Assembly (NCBI RefSeq): GCF_030398385.1
Contig: NZ_JAOAOQ010000026.1
Location: forward strand, 22,896-86,895
From: Aquibium sp. ELW1220
GTDB taxonomy: Bacteria > Pseudomonadota > Alphaproteobacteria > Rhizobiales > Rhizobiaceae
Direction of reading: 5' to 3'
Length of the DNA: 64,000 nt
Shown here: piece by piece, positions 46,601-56,398 of the stretch
Layout of the letters: the number at the start of each line of letters is the position of its first letter
Numbering within the stretch: the stretch's first letter is position 1
Notes under the pieces: generated by a model
What the model saw: only the letters and a program-made list of their open reading frames with translations
Told to the model about the DNA's origin: nothing
Databases searched by the model: none
Translations under genes and position numbers: made by a program

Positions 46601-47364
46601 GCTTCCGCGATCTGGTTCTTCCCGGCGTCGATCCCCGCGCGCTGGGCGGCATTCTGGCCAAGGCAGACGAGATCGGCCGCGACATCGATGACGGGAAGGT
46701 CGCGGCCTTTGCCGCGGACATAGCTTCGGCCGGGCGTTTTACCGCGCGCGACGTCGAAGTGCCGTTCACGATTGCGACCGGTTCGGTGCGGACGCCTGCC
46801 TTCTTCCTCGAGACCGACGGCGCCACGATGTCCGTGGAAGTGCAGGCGAACCTGACCACGGACGAGATTCAGGCTTCGGCCGATATCGACTACGATGCCG
46901 GACTGGACGCGCTGGTCGGGTCGGAGCCCTCTCTGGGCATGACCGTGCAGGGGTCCTTTGGCGAGACGACTGCCAGCTTCGACACGGCGCCGCTGACACA
47001 GTACCTGACCCAGCGCGCGCTGGAACGCGAACAGGCACGGGTCGAGGCCATGCAGGCAGGCCTCCTCGAACGGCAGAGGTTGCGGCGCGAAGTGCGTTAC
47101 TACGCCGCCCTGGCCGACGATACTGCCCGCCGGCGCCAGGAGGCCGCCGAGCAGGCCGCCCGGGAGGCGGAGAGGGTAAGGGCCGAGGAGGAGCGTGCGC
47201 GCGAACGGGCGGCTGCGGCGTCGCCGCTCGAACCGGAAGCGGCCGCGAGCGAAGCGGTCGTGCCGCCGTTGCCAACCCGGGCGCAGCGTCCCGCCCCGCC
47301 CGCGCTTGAGTTCAGCCTCGACGCGATCGGCAGGATTCTCGAAGACCTGCCGGAGCGGCCCTGA
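43642..47364 (+). CDS. Large AsmA-family protein
   Basis: A 1240-residue AsmA-type protein, anchored by one N-terminal helix and extending into the periplasm, where such proteins move or organise lipids in envelope assembly. The start is probably the CTG at 43642 (opening ARLFVIFGGLVV), because GGGAGG lies seven bases upstream and the helix begins there; the first conventional start, GTG at 43678, would cut off a third of the helix. The body shows AsmA-like beta-rich repeats. The last 100 residues form a charged coiled coil (REAERVRAEEERARERAAA). It stands alone in its direction. Confidence 0.82.
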   Translation: MARLFVIFGGLVVLALVVALVGPYLVNWTGYRTGFEREASRILGRTVTVQGDVRARLLPFPSVTFGDVRVAGADPAQPSMTIEEFSMDAELAPFMRGELLIFDMRLVRPEAVFNVDADGSIDWASRPSNMLDPSQIRLEKVRVTEGKVTLTHATSGRTHRLTEINAEISAATLAGPWRMEGSLRLDGMRTAVSVSTGTVTPEGGMRVRLRAAPERYPVDVEADGLARIEKAAGLYTGTFRLNARNAAAPVPAAAEGQEARPGIADYRFSGRFALDHRRLDVPEFRIETGPRDNPYTADGTALFHLGADPRFLVQATGAQVRFEDAVAAAPAFSGATFAQRFAALKAFLQDLPRPTIPGTIDLDLPAIVAGDTTIRDVRLSAEPAATGWTVEKLSATLPGRTTLEANGRLDLNEDFGFKGKLLLAVAQPSGFAAWVARDVDDAIRRLPGAGFSADVALGEIRQSFRDVELVLGDTRFEGSLERVVREALRPAMIAKLRGKALDVDGLSAFASLFISDTGVTHFGGHDIDFDLDAGPVRLAGLTADTIDVAMRLREDELEVDRLAITGLAGANISATASVAGIGDDPSGKIDASVLAADLGPLIELLAERLPESPVAQGIVQRARSFPEMSRDAAIDVVATVARKNDGADLSLTAKGQTGGNTFALQARADGYDGDLGKARLGVDLSVEATDSAQLLSLYGLPAYDLGVTSEGTTTLSLSGVPADGAELALTLIAPSAAARFEGTLRRSEEGAGVAYGAEGSARISATDLEPWLMTTGTMLPGMGIGLPVELTAEAAIGPDSLRLARLEGTVAGMALSGDLETTWPQGTPHFEGSLQLASLDIANAAALVLGEDALQAEGEGWPSAPFTETLRLPFTAQLALTVDALDADFRPLADDVSFSASLDREGLRVSNLTGRMLGGSVKALAEISNNGGTGLLSGQISVSDAEAAAVLGADDVGGRADISATVTASGKSVEALVASLAGSGTARFRDLVLPGVDPRALGGILAKADEIGRDIDDGKVAAFAADIASAGRFTARDVEVPFTIATGSVRTPAFFLETDGATMSVEVQANLTTDEIQASADIDYDAGLDALVGSEPSLGMTVQGSFGETTASFDTAPLTQYLTQRALEREQARVEAMQAGLLERQRLRREVRYYAALADDTARRRQEAAEQAAREAERVRAEEERARERAAAASPLEPEAAASEAVVPPLPTRAQRPAPPALEFSLDAIGRILEDLPERP

Positions 47365-47384
47365 TCGCGGCGGCATGTGAGGCT

Positions 47385-47609
47385 TCAGCCTGCCCGCCCG
47401 GCGTGATCCTTCAGCCAGGACAGCACGTGGATGCGCAGCGCCGACGACAGGTTCGTCAGTCGCGGACGCGCCTCGTCGATCTCGCCGACGAGAGCCGCAA
47501 GCGAAATTCCGCGCGTTGCCGCGATCGTCTGAAGTTCGTCGAGGAACGGCTGTTCGAGCGAGAAGCTGGTGCGATGGCCGCGGATCGTCACCGAGCGCTT
47601 GAGCTGCAC
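47385..47609 (-). CDS. Ribbon-helix-helix domain protein
   Basis: A 74-residue protein matching the alphaproteobacterial RHH_4-like group: VTIRGHRTSFSLEQPFLDELQTIAATRGISLAALVGEID followed by LSSALRIHVLSWLKDH. Likely a DNA-binding dimer, target unknown. It lies directly after a DUF4169 gene and near sspB, the usual arrangement in Rhizobiales. Confidence 0.82.
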   Translation of the reverse strand: MQLKRSVTIRGHRTSFSLEQPFLDELQTIAATRGISLAALVGEIDEARPRLTNLSSALRIHVLSWLKDHAGRAG

Positions 47610-47611
47610 CG

Positions 47612-47803
47612 TCAGGGCGTCCCGTCGGGCCCGTCGCGCCGGTGGCCGTCGAGCAGCGCCGCGCCGCGCTGCCGTTCCGCCTCGTCCGCCTTGCGGTCGG
47701 ACTTGCTGCGTCCGTGCAACGCGCGGTTCTCTGCCGCGACGCGGTCCTTCTCGGCGCGGGCGGTGCGCTTGCGGAAAAGCCGCAGGTTCACGACCTCGCC
47801 CAT
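47612..47803 (-). CDS. DUF4169 small protein
   Basis: A 63-residue, highly charged protein matching DUF4169 (MGEVVNLRLFRKRTARAEKD start). It looks helical and may bind nucleic acid, but function is unknown. It lies between sspB (12 bases upstream) and the RHH gene (2 bases downstream), so the three may form one operon. SspB-DUF4169-RHH order is a common rhizobial arrangement. Confidence 0.82.
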   Translation of the reverse strand: MGEVVNLRLFRKRTARAEKDRVAAENRALHGRSKSDRKADEAERQRGAALLDGHRRDGPDGTP

Positions 47804-47815
47804 CGCCGCGTCAGC

Positions 47816-48346
47816 TCATTTCTTGCGGAAGGCGTCGAGCGAAACGACCTGCGCGCTCTTGGCGGCGTCGTCGTCGCCTTCCGCCGACGTCGCCGCAGCG
47901 GCGTCCGGCTTGAGCCGCTCTGTCCGGCGGGTTGGCGTGGGCAGGGCGGGCGGCGCTTCCTCGATGGCTGCGGTCTCGGCCGCCGGCTCCGCCTTCACGT
48001 CGAATTCCAGCTCGAAGTTGACCGACGGATCGTAGAAGCCGCGCACGGCTGCGAACGGCACTTCCAGCTTCTCCGGAACGTCGGAGAAGGAGAGGCCGAT
48101 CTCGAAGCCGGTCTCCGTCACCTTCAGGTCCCAGAACTGGTACTGCAGCACGATTGTCATCTGCTCGGGGTAGCGCTCGCGCAGACGCGTCGACACGCGC
48201 ACGCCGGGCGCGCCGGTCAGGAAGGTGATGAAGAAGTGGTGGTTGCCGGGAAGGCCGGTCCGCGCGACTTCGCTCAGCACCTTGCGCATGACGCCGCGGA
48301 GGGCCTCCTGGGCGAGAATGTCGTAGCGTATGTGGTCGTCGGACAT
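47816..48346 (-). CDS. sspB: ClpXP adaptor SspB (alphaproteobacterial type)
   Basis: A 176-residue adaptor that captures proteins tagged by tmRNA and delivers them to ClpXP for degradation. The SspB domain runs over residues about 5-115 (LAQEALRGVMRKVLSEV, GNHHFFITFLTGAPGVRVS, PEQMTIVLQYQFWDL). The C-terminal end, after an acidic Ala/Pro linker, reads VVSLDAFRKK, the ClpX-docking tail. The ATG at 48346 is preferred over longer in-frame starts. The tmRNA gene itself is about 200 bases upstream on the same strand. Confidence 0.92.
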   Translation of the reverse strand: MSDDHIRYDILAQEALRGVMRKVLSEVARTGLPGNHHFFITFLTGAPGVRVSTRLRERYPEQMTIVLQYQFWDLKVTETGFEIGLSFSDVPEKLEVPFAAVRGFYDPSVNFELEFDVKAEPAAETAAIEEAPPALPTPTRRTERLKPDAAAATSAEGDDDAAKSAQVVSLDAFRKK

Positions 48347-48544
48347 GAGGTTCCGTCTGGCGTGAGTCTCGATCCGCGTAGATGTAATGAAGCCGGGCGC
48401 GCGCGTAAACCGAATTAGGACCCCAAGCGACAATCGTTACCGCATCCGCCTTGGCAAAACGTCCCTTCCGCGAAGGCAGGCAAGCCCAGGCCGGCAAAGG
48501 CCACGCGGTCTGCGGAAGTCGCGAAAACGTAGAGAAAGGAGGAA

Positions 48545-48865
48545 AGTGGAGGTTTCTGTTGCCAGGTACCTCCGAACCCCGCCTAGAAGTGCGAACCCCT
48601 AGGACTTGAATTGAAGCTGTCGCGCTGCTTACGCGGCGAGACGTGCTTCCGCATAGTTGTCGTTTGCAACTACATTTTTAGCCCGATGACGGTGGTACCA
48701 TGCCGAGCGAAAGTTCGATCTTTACACCCTCGTCGATCCTATTTCGCCCCCATCAGAAACCGCTCTCGCGAGCCAGCGGCTTGTGGTGGAGGCGCCGGGT
48801 ACCGCCCCCGGGTCCGAAAGGCTTATTCCATCGTCCGTTTATCGCCGTAGTCAGACAAGCTGACG
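48545..48865 (-). ncRNA. ssrA: Circularly permuted two-piece tmRNA
   Basis: The tag frame, 48667-48629, starts at a GCA resume codon and reads ANDNYAEARLAA then TAA. The tRNA-like parts are in inverted order: the acceptor end with encoded CCA (CGCCTCC-ACCA) finishes at 48784, and the 5' end GGGGGCG starts at 48751. They form a seven-pair acceptor stem with one G-U. The 32-base spacer between them, 48783-48752, can form a hairpin and would be removed, giving two RNA pieces as in other Alphaproteobacteria. A TATATT -10 at 48876-48871 with TTTCAA 17 bases upstream is a plausible promoter. Outer ends are approximate. The 48347-48544 gap shows nothing else. Confidence 0.93.
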
Positions 48866-49062
48866 AACCGAATATAGGGAGATGCGCTGCCGATTGAAAG
48901 GCCATCGGCCATTGACAAGGCGAGATTCAACGCGGAAGTTCTTCCTGTGCGGCGGGAGGCTTCTATACTCGCAGAGCAGGGCGGGAAGGAATATCCGGCA
49001 TGCATACCCGGCATTTCGCGCGCGGGTTGCAGGATCAGTCAATGACGAGGGGGAAGACGTCC

Positions 49063-49371
49063 ATGGCCGACTATTTCGCAGACGTGAAGAAATACGACGC
49101 GAGCGCCGACGAGGCGAAGGTCGCGAAAATCGTCAGGCATCTCGGCATCGCGCTCCGGAACCGCGATTCCTCGATGGTGTCATGCAGCGACCCGAAGGAA
49201 CTCGCGCGGGTGCAGGAGAAATGGTGCGCCAAGAAGTTCGGCGTGGCCGAAGAACCTGGAATGACTGCCATCGAGGCAACGTGTGCGGCGATGAAGGGCG
49301 ACAACTCGAAGAGCCGCGTCACGTTCTATTATCTGGTGGCCAAGGAACTCGGCAAGCTCGACGCACTCTGA
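49063..49371 (+). CDS. DUF2853 family protein
   Basis: A 102-residue soluble protein of the DUF2853 family: SADEAKVAKIVRHLGIALRNRDSSMVSCSDPKEL, then KWCAKKFGVA and RVTFYYLVAKELGKL. Function unknown; helical, probably cytoplasmic. The ATG at 49063 has AGGGGGAAG upstream. It is divergent from ssrA and convergent with the gpt gene. Confidence 0.85.
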   Translation: MADYFADVKKYDASADEAKVAKIVRHLGIALRNRDSSMVSCSDPKELARVQEKWCAKKFGVAEEPGMTAIEATCAAMKGDNSKSRVTFYYLVAKELGKLDAL

Positions 49372-49388
49372 CGTCCGAAGCGGACGGT

Positions 49389-49420
49389 ACCGGCCGCGCA
49401 GGCAAGGCGCCTGCGCCGGT
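49389..49420. terminator. Hairpin between convergent DUF2853 and gpt
   Basis: A GC-rich stem made by ACCGG...CGCAGGC and GCCTGCG...CCGGT, with a short loop and a three-base bulge, lies between the stops of two convergent genes. There is no T tract, so intrinsic termination is not certain. Confidence 0.4.
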
Positions 49421-49426
49421 CGTGCT

Positions 49427-49924
49427 TCAGCCCTGGTGGTCTTCCGCGATCGGCCGCTGGTAGGTGAAGCCCATGTCCCAGGGAAAATAGATCCAGGTGT
49501 CCTGCGACACCTCCGTGACGAAGGTGTCGACAAGCGGCCGGCCCTTTGGCTTGGCGTAGACCGTGGCGAAATGCGCCTTCGGCATCATGGCGCGCACGAT
49601 GGCCGCAGTCTTGCCGGTGTCGGTCAGGTCGTCGACGATCAGCACGTTCTCGCCGTCGTTTTCCAGCAGCGCCGGGGTCACTTCCTTCAGCACGGACAGT
49701 TCGCCCTGCGAGGTGTAGTCGTGATACGAGGCGATCGAGACCGTCTCGATCACACGGATACCCAGTTCACGCGAGATGATCGCCGCAGGCACGAGGCCGC
49801 CGCGGGTGATGCAGACGATCGCCTTCCACTTGCCGTTGGCCCCCGCCAGCCGCCAGGCGAGCGCGCGTGCGTCGCGGTGGAACTGGTCCCAGGACACCGG
49901 AAAGGCCTTTTCGGGAAGAGACAT
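49427..49924 (-). CDS. gpt: Xanthine-guanine phosphoribosyltransferase
   Basis: A 165-residue purine salvage enzyme that joins xanthine, guanine or hypoxanthine to PRPP. The PRPP-binding motif [13 protein letters not shown] is at residues about 97-109, and [19 protein letters not shown] and [12 protein letters not shown] fit the Gpt/Xpt group. The WIYFPWDMG stretch near the C-terminus is also typical. The ATG at 49924 begins the normal family N-terminus; the frame extends to 49966 without evidence. Confidence 0.92.
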   Translation of the reverse strand: MSLPEKAFPVSWDQFHRDARALAWRLAGANGKWKAIVCITRGGLVPAAIISRELGIRVIETVSIASYHDYTSQGELSVLKEVTPALLENDGENVLIVDDLTDTGKTAAIVRAMMPKAHFATVYAKPKGRPLVDTFVTEVSQDTWIYFPWDMGFTYQRPIAEDHQG

Positions 49925-50003
49925 CGTCGGGCTCGCGCTTGGGAAAGATGCGTGGCTAAAGCGCAAACCGCGCCGAAACGCAAGAGCCGCCGCCCGTCGG
50001 CGT

Positions 50004-51191
50004 TCAGGGGCGGGCGTCGCGGGCCTTCAGGTAGACGGCGACCGACAGCGCGAGCGCCAGCGCATAGAAGGCAAACAGTGTCTGGTAAGCGACGACCGGT
50101 TCGCCGGGCACGGTCGCCCCGGTCACCACCGCGCCCGTGGCGAACTGCATGACGCCGACGCCGCCGATTGAGAAGAAGTTCATCAGCGTCACGCCGCGGC
50201 CGATCAGATGCGCCGGCACGAAGGCACGGGCATGCGCCATCAGCAGGCCGTAACTCGCGCCGGACACGCCGATGAGCACCAGGAGGATCGTGGCGATCGC
50301 CAGCGAAGCCTGCGGCATCAGGGCAAGGGCGCAGATTGCGGCGACGCTGATCGTGTTGCCCACGACCGCGACCCATTTGCGGGTCCTGAAGACCGTATCG
50401 AGCGGGCCGTAGAGGAAGCTGCCGGCGACCATCGCGAAGGCCATGAACAGCGTGACGTTGCCGATCACCAGCGAATCGGCGCCGTAGACATCGGTGAGAT
50501 AGGGGCCGGCCCAGAGGCCGCGGATGCCGACTGCCGGCGCGTAGTTGATCGCCGTCAGCGGGATGATCGGCCACAGCACCCGGAGTCTGAGCAGTTCAGC
50601 GAACCCGCCGAAGCCTACTCCGGCCGCCGGTTCGTCGGGAGACCGTTCCGGGTCCCGTACGAAAACGAACAGCGCCAGCGCGACCAGCAGCGTCAGTCCG
50701 GCGATGGCCAGTATTACCGGCCGCCAGCCGAAGCTATCGGCGGCCGCGGCAAGAGGGGTCGCGCCGAAGACGTTGCCGAGCGAACCGAGCGCGACGAACC
50801 ACGAGGTGGCCACCGCGAAGCGCGCCGCCTTGAAGGTCTTGGCGAAGATGAACAGCGAAGCCATCAGCACCGGCGCGCAGCCGATACCGATCAGCGTCAT
50901 GGCGATCACCAGCATGAAGGGCGTCGTCGCGAGACCGAAGACCACCGCACCGCCGCCGCCGCCGATCGCCAGCATCACGGCCGCGGTGCGCCGTGGGCCG
51001 AACCGGTCGAGCGACACGCCGACGGCGAACTGCATGAGCGCGAAGGCAATGAACCAGGCGCCGGAGGCCTGCGAAAAATCCGCCTTGGTCGCGCCAAGCT
51101 CTGCTTCGAGGACCGGCGTCAGGACCGCGAGGAAGGACCGGTAGAACTGGGAAAGGAAATAGGCGAAGGCGAGCGCCGTGATTCCGGCCAT
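50004..51191 (-). CDS. MFS transporter
   Basis: A 395-residue major facilitator with about 12 helices. The family loop is seen as [23 protein letters not shown] near residues 55-80. The opening [38 protein letters not shown] resembles the nitrate/sugar-phosphate-like permeases of the ACS group rather than drug exporters, but substrate is not known. The ATG at 51191 is chosen by the start of helix 1. It lies 80 bases after gpt on the same strand, so gpt may follow it in the transcript. Confidence 0.83.
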   Translation of the reverse strand: MAGITALAFAYFLSQFYRSFLAVLTPVLEAELGATKADFSQASGAWFIAFALMQFAVGVSLDRFGPRRTAAVMLAIGGGGGAVVFGLATTPFMLVIAMTLIGIGCAPVLMASLFIFAKTFKAARFAVATSWFVALGSLGNVFGATPLAAAADSFGWRPVILAIAGLTLLVALALFVFVRDPERSPDEPAAGVGFGGFAELLRLRVLWPIIPLTAINYAPAVGIRGLWAGPYLTDVYGADSLVIGNVTLFMAFAMVAGSFLYGPLDTVFRTRKWVAVVGNTISVAAICALALMPQASLAIATILLVLIGVSGASYGLLMAHARAFVPAHLIGRGVTLMNFFSIGGVGVMQFATGAVVTGATVPGEPVVAYQTLFAFYALALALSVAVYLKARDARP

Positions 51192-51343
51192 CGTCTGATC
51201 CCGAATGCGAGGAGCGGCGAGCACCGCGGACGTCTTCCATCAGGAAGACCGTGTCGCCGGCCTACGCGCTGCACGCGCTTCGGGCAATTGCCAGTCCGCT
51301 GGTCACACATGGACCAGCGGACCGTCGTCTCGATCGTGGAGGC

Positions 51344-52738
51344 TCAGGCTGCCTTGGCGGCACCGCCGCCATTGCCGCGACGCCGCCGGCGACGCGGCTG
51401 GCCGTTGCGCTCGTCGGCACGACCCGCTTCATGATGGGCTCCGGCCGGCTTGCCGCCGGCGCGCTGCGGCGCCTGGCCGGAACGCGCGGGACGACCCTGG
51501 GGCTTGCCCTGCGGCCGGCCCTGACGCTCGGACCGCTCCGGACGCGAACCGGCCGGCAGGGGCTTCTGGAACGGGTCGGGCTGGCCGGTGTGGTCGGCAA
51601 CGAGGGGGATTGCCTTGCGGATCACCTTCTCGACCGCGCGCAGCTTCGACACTTCCTCGGGATCGCACAGCGTCACCGACTTGCCGCCGAGACCGTTGCG
51701 GCCGGTACGGCCGATGCGGTGGACATAGGTCTCCGGCTCGTCCGGCAGGTCGTAGTTCACGACCAGCGAGATGCCCGGCACGTCGATGCCGCGCGCGGCG
51801 ATGTCGGTCGCCACCAGGATCTTCACCGAACCGTCGCGAAAACCGTTCAGCGCGCGCTGGCGGGCGTTCTGCGACTTGTTGCCGTGGATCACGTCGGCCG
51901 CGAAGCCGTCCTGCTCGAGCTGACGCGTCACCTTGTCGGCACCATGCTTGGTGCGGGCGAAGATGATGACCGGCCCGTCGCCTTCGGCGCGCAGGATGTC
52001 GGCCAGCACGTTGCGCTTCTGCTTGGTACGCGCCTTGACGAGGCCCTGGGTGATTTCGGCCACGGTCGTGCTCTGCGGCGCGACCGAGACGCGGATCGGG
52101 TCCTTCATCAGGCCCATGGCGAGCTTCTCGATCTCGTCCGGCATCGTGGCCGAGAAGAGAGTCGTCTGGCGATCGGGATGGGTGGCGCGGGCGAGCTTCT
52201 TGACGTCGTTGATGAAGCCCATGTCGAGCATGCGATCCGCCTCGTCCAGGACGAGCCAGCGCGTCTGGTCGAGCTTGACGTCGCCCTCGCGGACGAGGTC
52301 GACGAGCCGGCCCGGCGTCGCGATCAGGATGTCGACGCCGTCCCGCAGGCGTTTCACCTGCATGTTGCGCGACACGCCGCCGAGCACCTGGCAGGTGGTG
52401 ATGTGCATGCCCTTCGACAGCAGGCGGATGGCCTCGTCGATCTGGACGGCGAGTTCGCGCGTCGGTGCAAGGATCAGCGCATGCGGGCACTTGGGACGGC
52501 GCTTGGCGCCGAGCGCCACGATGCGGGTGAGGATCGGCAGCGCGAAGGCCGCCGTCTTGCCAGAGCCCGTCTGGGCGATGCCCAGCACGTCGCGACCGGC
52601 GAGATAGTGCGGGATCGCCTGCGTCTGGATCGGCTTCGGCGTGGTGAGGCCGGCGGCCAGCGTGCCCTTGAGGAGGGCGCCGGTGATGCCGAGGGCTTCA
52701 AAGCCGTTGTCGGCTTCGGGAGTGGTCTGAAGGGTCAA
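51344..52738 (-). CDS. DEAD-box RNA helicase (RhlE-like)
   Basis: A 464-residue ATP-dependent RNA helicase. Motifs in order: Q motif region PKPIQTQAIP, motif I AQTGSGKTAAF, Ia PTRELAVQI, II VLDEADRMLD, III SATMP, and VI HRIGRTGRNG. The last 80 residues are rich in Arg, Gly, Gln and Pro (basic tail), suited to binding RNA. The TTG at 52738 gives the usual opening MTLQTTPEADNGFEALGI; GTG at 52801 is an alternative. Similar to helicases that act in cold-related ribosome and RNA work. Confidence 0.92.
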   Translation of the reverse strand: MTLQTTPEADNGFEALGITGALLKGTLAAGLTTPKPIQTQAIPHYLAGRDVLGIAQTGSGKTAAFALPILTRIVALGAKRRPKCPHALILAPTRELAVQIDEAIRLLSKGMHITTCQVLGGVSRNMQVKRLRDGVDILIATPGRLVDLVREGDVKLDQTRWLVLDEADRMLDMGFINDVKKLARATHPDRQTTLFSATMPDEIEKLAMGLMKDPIRVSVAPQSTTVAEITQGLVKARTKQKRNVLADILRAEGDGPVIIFARTKHGADKVTRQLEQDGFAADVIHGNKSQNARQRALNGFRDGSVKILVATDIAARGIDVPGISLVVNYDLPDEPETYVHRIGRTGRNGLGGKSVTLCDPEEVSKLRAVEKVIRKAIPLVADHTGQPDPFQKPLPAGSRPERSERQGRPQGKPQGRPARSGQAPQRAGGKPAGAHHEAGRADERNGQPRRRRRRGNGGGAAKAA

Positions 52739-53126
52739 GATCGTCTCTTTCGGCGGGCGACGCCCGCACTGCGGCCCGGCGGGCGCAACCTGCCGTGGCA
52801 CTCTTATTGTTTGAACGACGAGGCGGCGCGCCCGAAACGGGCTGTGGCCGGCTGCGCTGTCGTTACCGCGGGCCGTATGCCAGCGGAGTTACCCTCGCCA
52901 CCTGACCGTCGATCTCCGGAGAGACACGAGCCGATGAAGGGGAAGGCCAGACGCAACCAGGTCGATTTCCGACGAACCGGCAGTGCCGGCCCAAGCGCCT
53001 GTTGCGGCATATGGGCGATAACGCCCGACAATGCAAGGACATTCGGCACGGGACATTCGGGGAGGCACGGCGATCGGAGCCCGTGCGGAAGGCCGGCGAC
53101 GCGGCAACGGGCGCCGCCGGCTCGTG
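52739..53126. other. Non-coding upstream gap of the DEAD-box gene
   Basis: A 388-base stretch upstream of the helicase gene with no convincing coding region. It may contain the helicase promoter and a long 5' leader, as often seen for cold-responsive helicases, but I found no clear box or hairpin that decides this. Open frames that cross it on either strand lack a ribosome site and family features. Confidence 0.4.
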
Positions 53127-53240
53127 TCATTCGCCCGAAGACAGGACCAGCACGGCCTGTTCCCGGGGTGCGCCGCCGACCGAGGTCAAGAACGCTGCGG
53201 CGATGAAGAGGATACTCACGATACCGGCTACGTTGGTCAT
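53127..53240 (-). CDS. Possible small membrane protein
   Basis: A 37-residue frame opening with a hydrophobic helix (VAGIVSILFIAAAFLTSVG) and ending in LVLSSGE. GGAAGGGAG lies just before the ATG, a strong ribosome site. It is convincing mostly because of that site and the helix; I do not recognise a family. It could be an unannotated small protein. Confidence 0.45.
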   Translation of the reverse strand: MTNVAGIVSILFIAAAFLTSVGGAPREQAVLVLSSGE

Positions 53241-53404
53241 GGCGAAACTCCCTTCCGTTTCGCCCCACGCAAGGGAGAGTGTAACCCGACCGGGCGCGCG
53301 TGGCTGCCCGGAGCCGGTAAATTTCTGGTCCAGTCTGTTCCAGAGCGTGAATCGAGGGCGGATTTGGTTAGGATAAGACGACTGCAGTGCCGGAAATTCA
53401 AGCC

Positions 53405-54388
53405 ATGTCCGACTTTCCCGTCTTCGATCTGTCCCGCTTCGAACGCGCCGGCCGCGGCGAGCGCGCCGCGTTGGGCGCCGAGGTCGACGACATCTGCCGC
53501 TCGACCGGCTTCCTGGCGATCAGCGGTCATGGCGTCCCGCAGACCGTCATCGACGGTGCCTGGACCAGGGCGCGGGCGTTCTTCGACCTGCCGGCCGAAG
53601 AGAAGCAGAAGGCGAGGGCGCCCTATGCCGGCTACCCCTACGGCTATCTCGGCCCCGAATCCGAAGCGCTGGCGAAGTCGAAGGGGCAGGACACGCCGCC
53701 CGACCTGAAGGAGAGCTTTAACGGCGGCCCGCTCGGCGTTCCCGCAGGCCTCGACGACCCGCAGGCGCTCGCCTTCTGCTACGCCCCGACCATCTGGCCC
53801 GACGCGCCGGACGGCTTCCGGCCCGCCTGGGAAGCCTATTACCGGGCCATGGAAGACCTCGCCGCGCGGATCATGCGCGTCTTTGCCGTGGCGCTGAAGC
53901 TCGACGAGGACTTCTTCGTGTCCACCATCGACCGCCCGATCAGCGCGCTCAGGGCGCTGAACTATCCCGAGCAGGCGGTGCCGCCGAAGCCCGGCCAGCT
54001 GCGCGCCGGCGCTCATACCGACTATGGCAGCCTGACCATCCTCCTGCCCGAGCCGGGCTCCGGCGGCCTGGAGATCCTGACGCCGGAGGGCGCCTGGCGC
54101 GCCGTGCCACCGGTGCAGGGCGCCTTCGTGATCAACATCGGCGACCTGATGGCGCTGTGGAGCAACGACCGCTGGGTCTCGACGCTGCACCGCGTCGTCA
54201 ACCCGGCGCCACGGTCGGACGGCACGACGCGGCGCCAGTCCTTCGCCTTCTTCCACCAGCCCAACTGGCACCAGGAGATCGCCTGCCTGCCGTCGTGCCT
54301 GACTGAAGGCGAGACGCCGAGATACGAGCCGGTGCTGTCGGGGCCCTATCTGATGGGCAAGTTCCAGTCGACGGTGAAGGCGGCCTAG
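53405..54388 (+). CDS. 2-oxoglutarate/Fe(II)-dependent oxygenase (isopenicillin N synthase-like)
   Basis: A 327-residue dioxygenase of the DIOX_N/2OG-FeII family. The iron ligands are in HTDYGSLTIL (His, Asp) near residue 205 and TLHRVVNPAP (His) near 262, with RRQSFAFF giving the Arg-x-Ser that holds 2-oxoglutarate. The N-terminal part PVFDLSRFERAG and GFLAISGHGVP is typical. Substrate unknown. The ATG at 53405 begins the family N-terminus. Confidence 0.88.
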   Translation: MSDFPVFDLSRFERAGRGERAALGAEVDDICRSTGFLAISGHGVPQTVIDGAWTRARAFFDLPAEEKQKARAPYAGYPYGYLGPESEALAKSKGQDTPPDLKESFNGGPLGVPAGLDDPQALAFCYAPTIWPDAPDGFRPAWEAYYRAMEDLAARIMRVFAVALKLDEDFFVSTIDRPISALRALNYPEQAVPPKPGQLRAGAHTDYGSLTILLPEPGSGGLEILTPEGAWRAVPPVQGAFVINIGDLMALWSNDRWVSTLHRVVNPAPRSDGTTRRQSFAFFHQPNWHQEIACLPSCLTEGETPRYEPVLSGPYLMGKFQSTVKAA

Positions 54389-54437
54389 GCGCATCGTGCC
54401 GGCCGGCTCGCATTGCCTTTTCCGCGTCTTCCGCTAA

Positions 54438-55754
<1,317 letters not shown>

Positions 55755-55779
55755 CCGCAGGCATCCGCCGCGGACTTGG

Positions 55780-55802
55780 AAGGGTCGCCTCGGGCGGCCC
55801 TT
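55780..55802 (+). terminator. Intrinsic terminator after eno
   Basis: A ten-pair stem AAGGGTCGCC/GGCGGCCCTT with a three-base loop lies 25 bases after the eno stop and runs into TTCTTCGTTT. This is a good factor-independent terminator for eno. Confidence 0.75.
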
Positions 55803-55891
55803 CTTCGTTTCGGGACGGCCGCGAGGAACCTTCCGTAACCGCTCGTTAAGCACGCCGCGCTAGAAGAAAGGCAAAGGAAGAACACTCCCCC

Positions 55892-56218
55892 ATGTGGACG
55901 CGTCAGCACAAGAAGCGGAACACCGGCCGGTACATCGTGCCCGCCTTCGCGACCCTGTTCCTCGGCTATTTCGGCTTCCACGCCTTCCATGGCGAGTACG
56001 GCATCTATTCGAAGTTCCAGCTCGAGGAACGCAAGGCCGTGCTTGTCGCCGAACTCGACCGCAAGCGGGCGGTCCGCGAGGAACTCGAGCAGCGTGTCCA
56101 GCTGCTTCGCGACGGCACGATCGAAAAGGACATGCTGGACGAGCAGGCGCGCCGGGCGCTCAACCTGTCTGCTCCGGACGAGATAACGATCATGCGCTCC
56201 TTCTCGAATTCGAATTAA
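55892..56218 (+). CDS. ftsB: Septum formation initiator FtsB/DivIC
   Basis: A 108-residue cell-division protein with one N-terminal transmembrane helix (IVPAFATLFLGYFGFHAF, residues about 15-33) and a coiled coil (residues 42-75, KFQLEERKAVLVAELDRKRAVREELEQRV), ending in the helix-capping EKDMLDEQARRALNL of the family. FtsB forms a complex with FtsL and FtsQ at the divisome. Position between eno and pdhA is standard in Alphaproteobacteria. Confidence 0.93.
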   Translation: MWTRQHKKRNTGRYIVPAFATLFLGYFGFHAFHGEYGIYSKFQLEERKAVLVAELDRKRAVREELEQRVQLLRDGTIEKDMLDEQARRALNLSAPDEITIMRSFSNSN

Positions 56219-56398
56219 CCCGATTTCGGTTCATTGTTGATAAGCTGAACGATTTCCGCGATTTACCCGCATGACAGCCATGCAGTTTTCCGCGTGGCCC
56301 TAATCGTTCCTCCGTGCTAGCTTTCCTTCATCCAGGGAGGGGAGAGACAAGGCTCGCCTTCCCGTGTCCGCAAAGAAGACAGGATCAGGGAGCAGCGA

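Noticed and set aside
48784..48815. tRNA-like T-arm and CCA end, first taken as a possible tRNA remnant
   Set aside because: It pairs with GGGGGCG at 48751-48745 and belongs to the permuted tmRNA acceptor piece.
52804..53268. Frames crossing the helicase leader on both strands
   Set aside because: No ribosome site or family features except for the small frame at 53127-53240.
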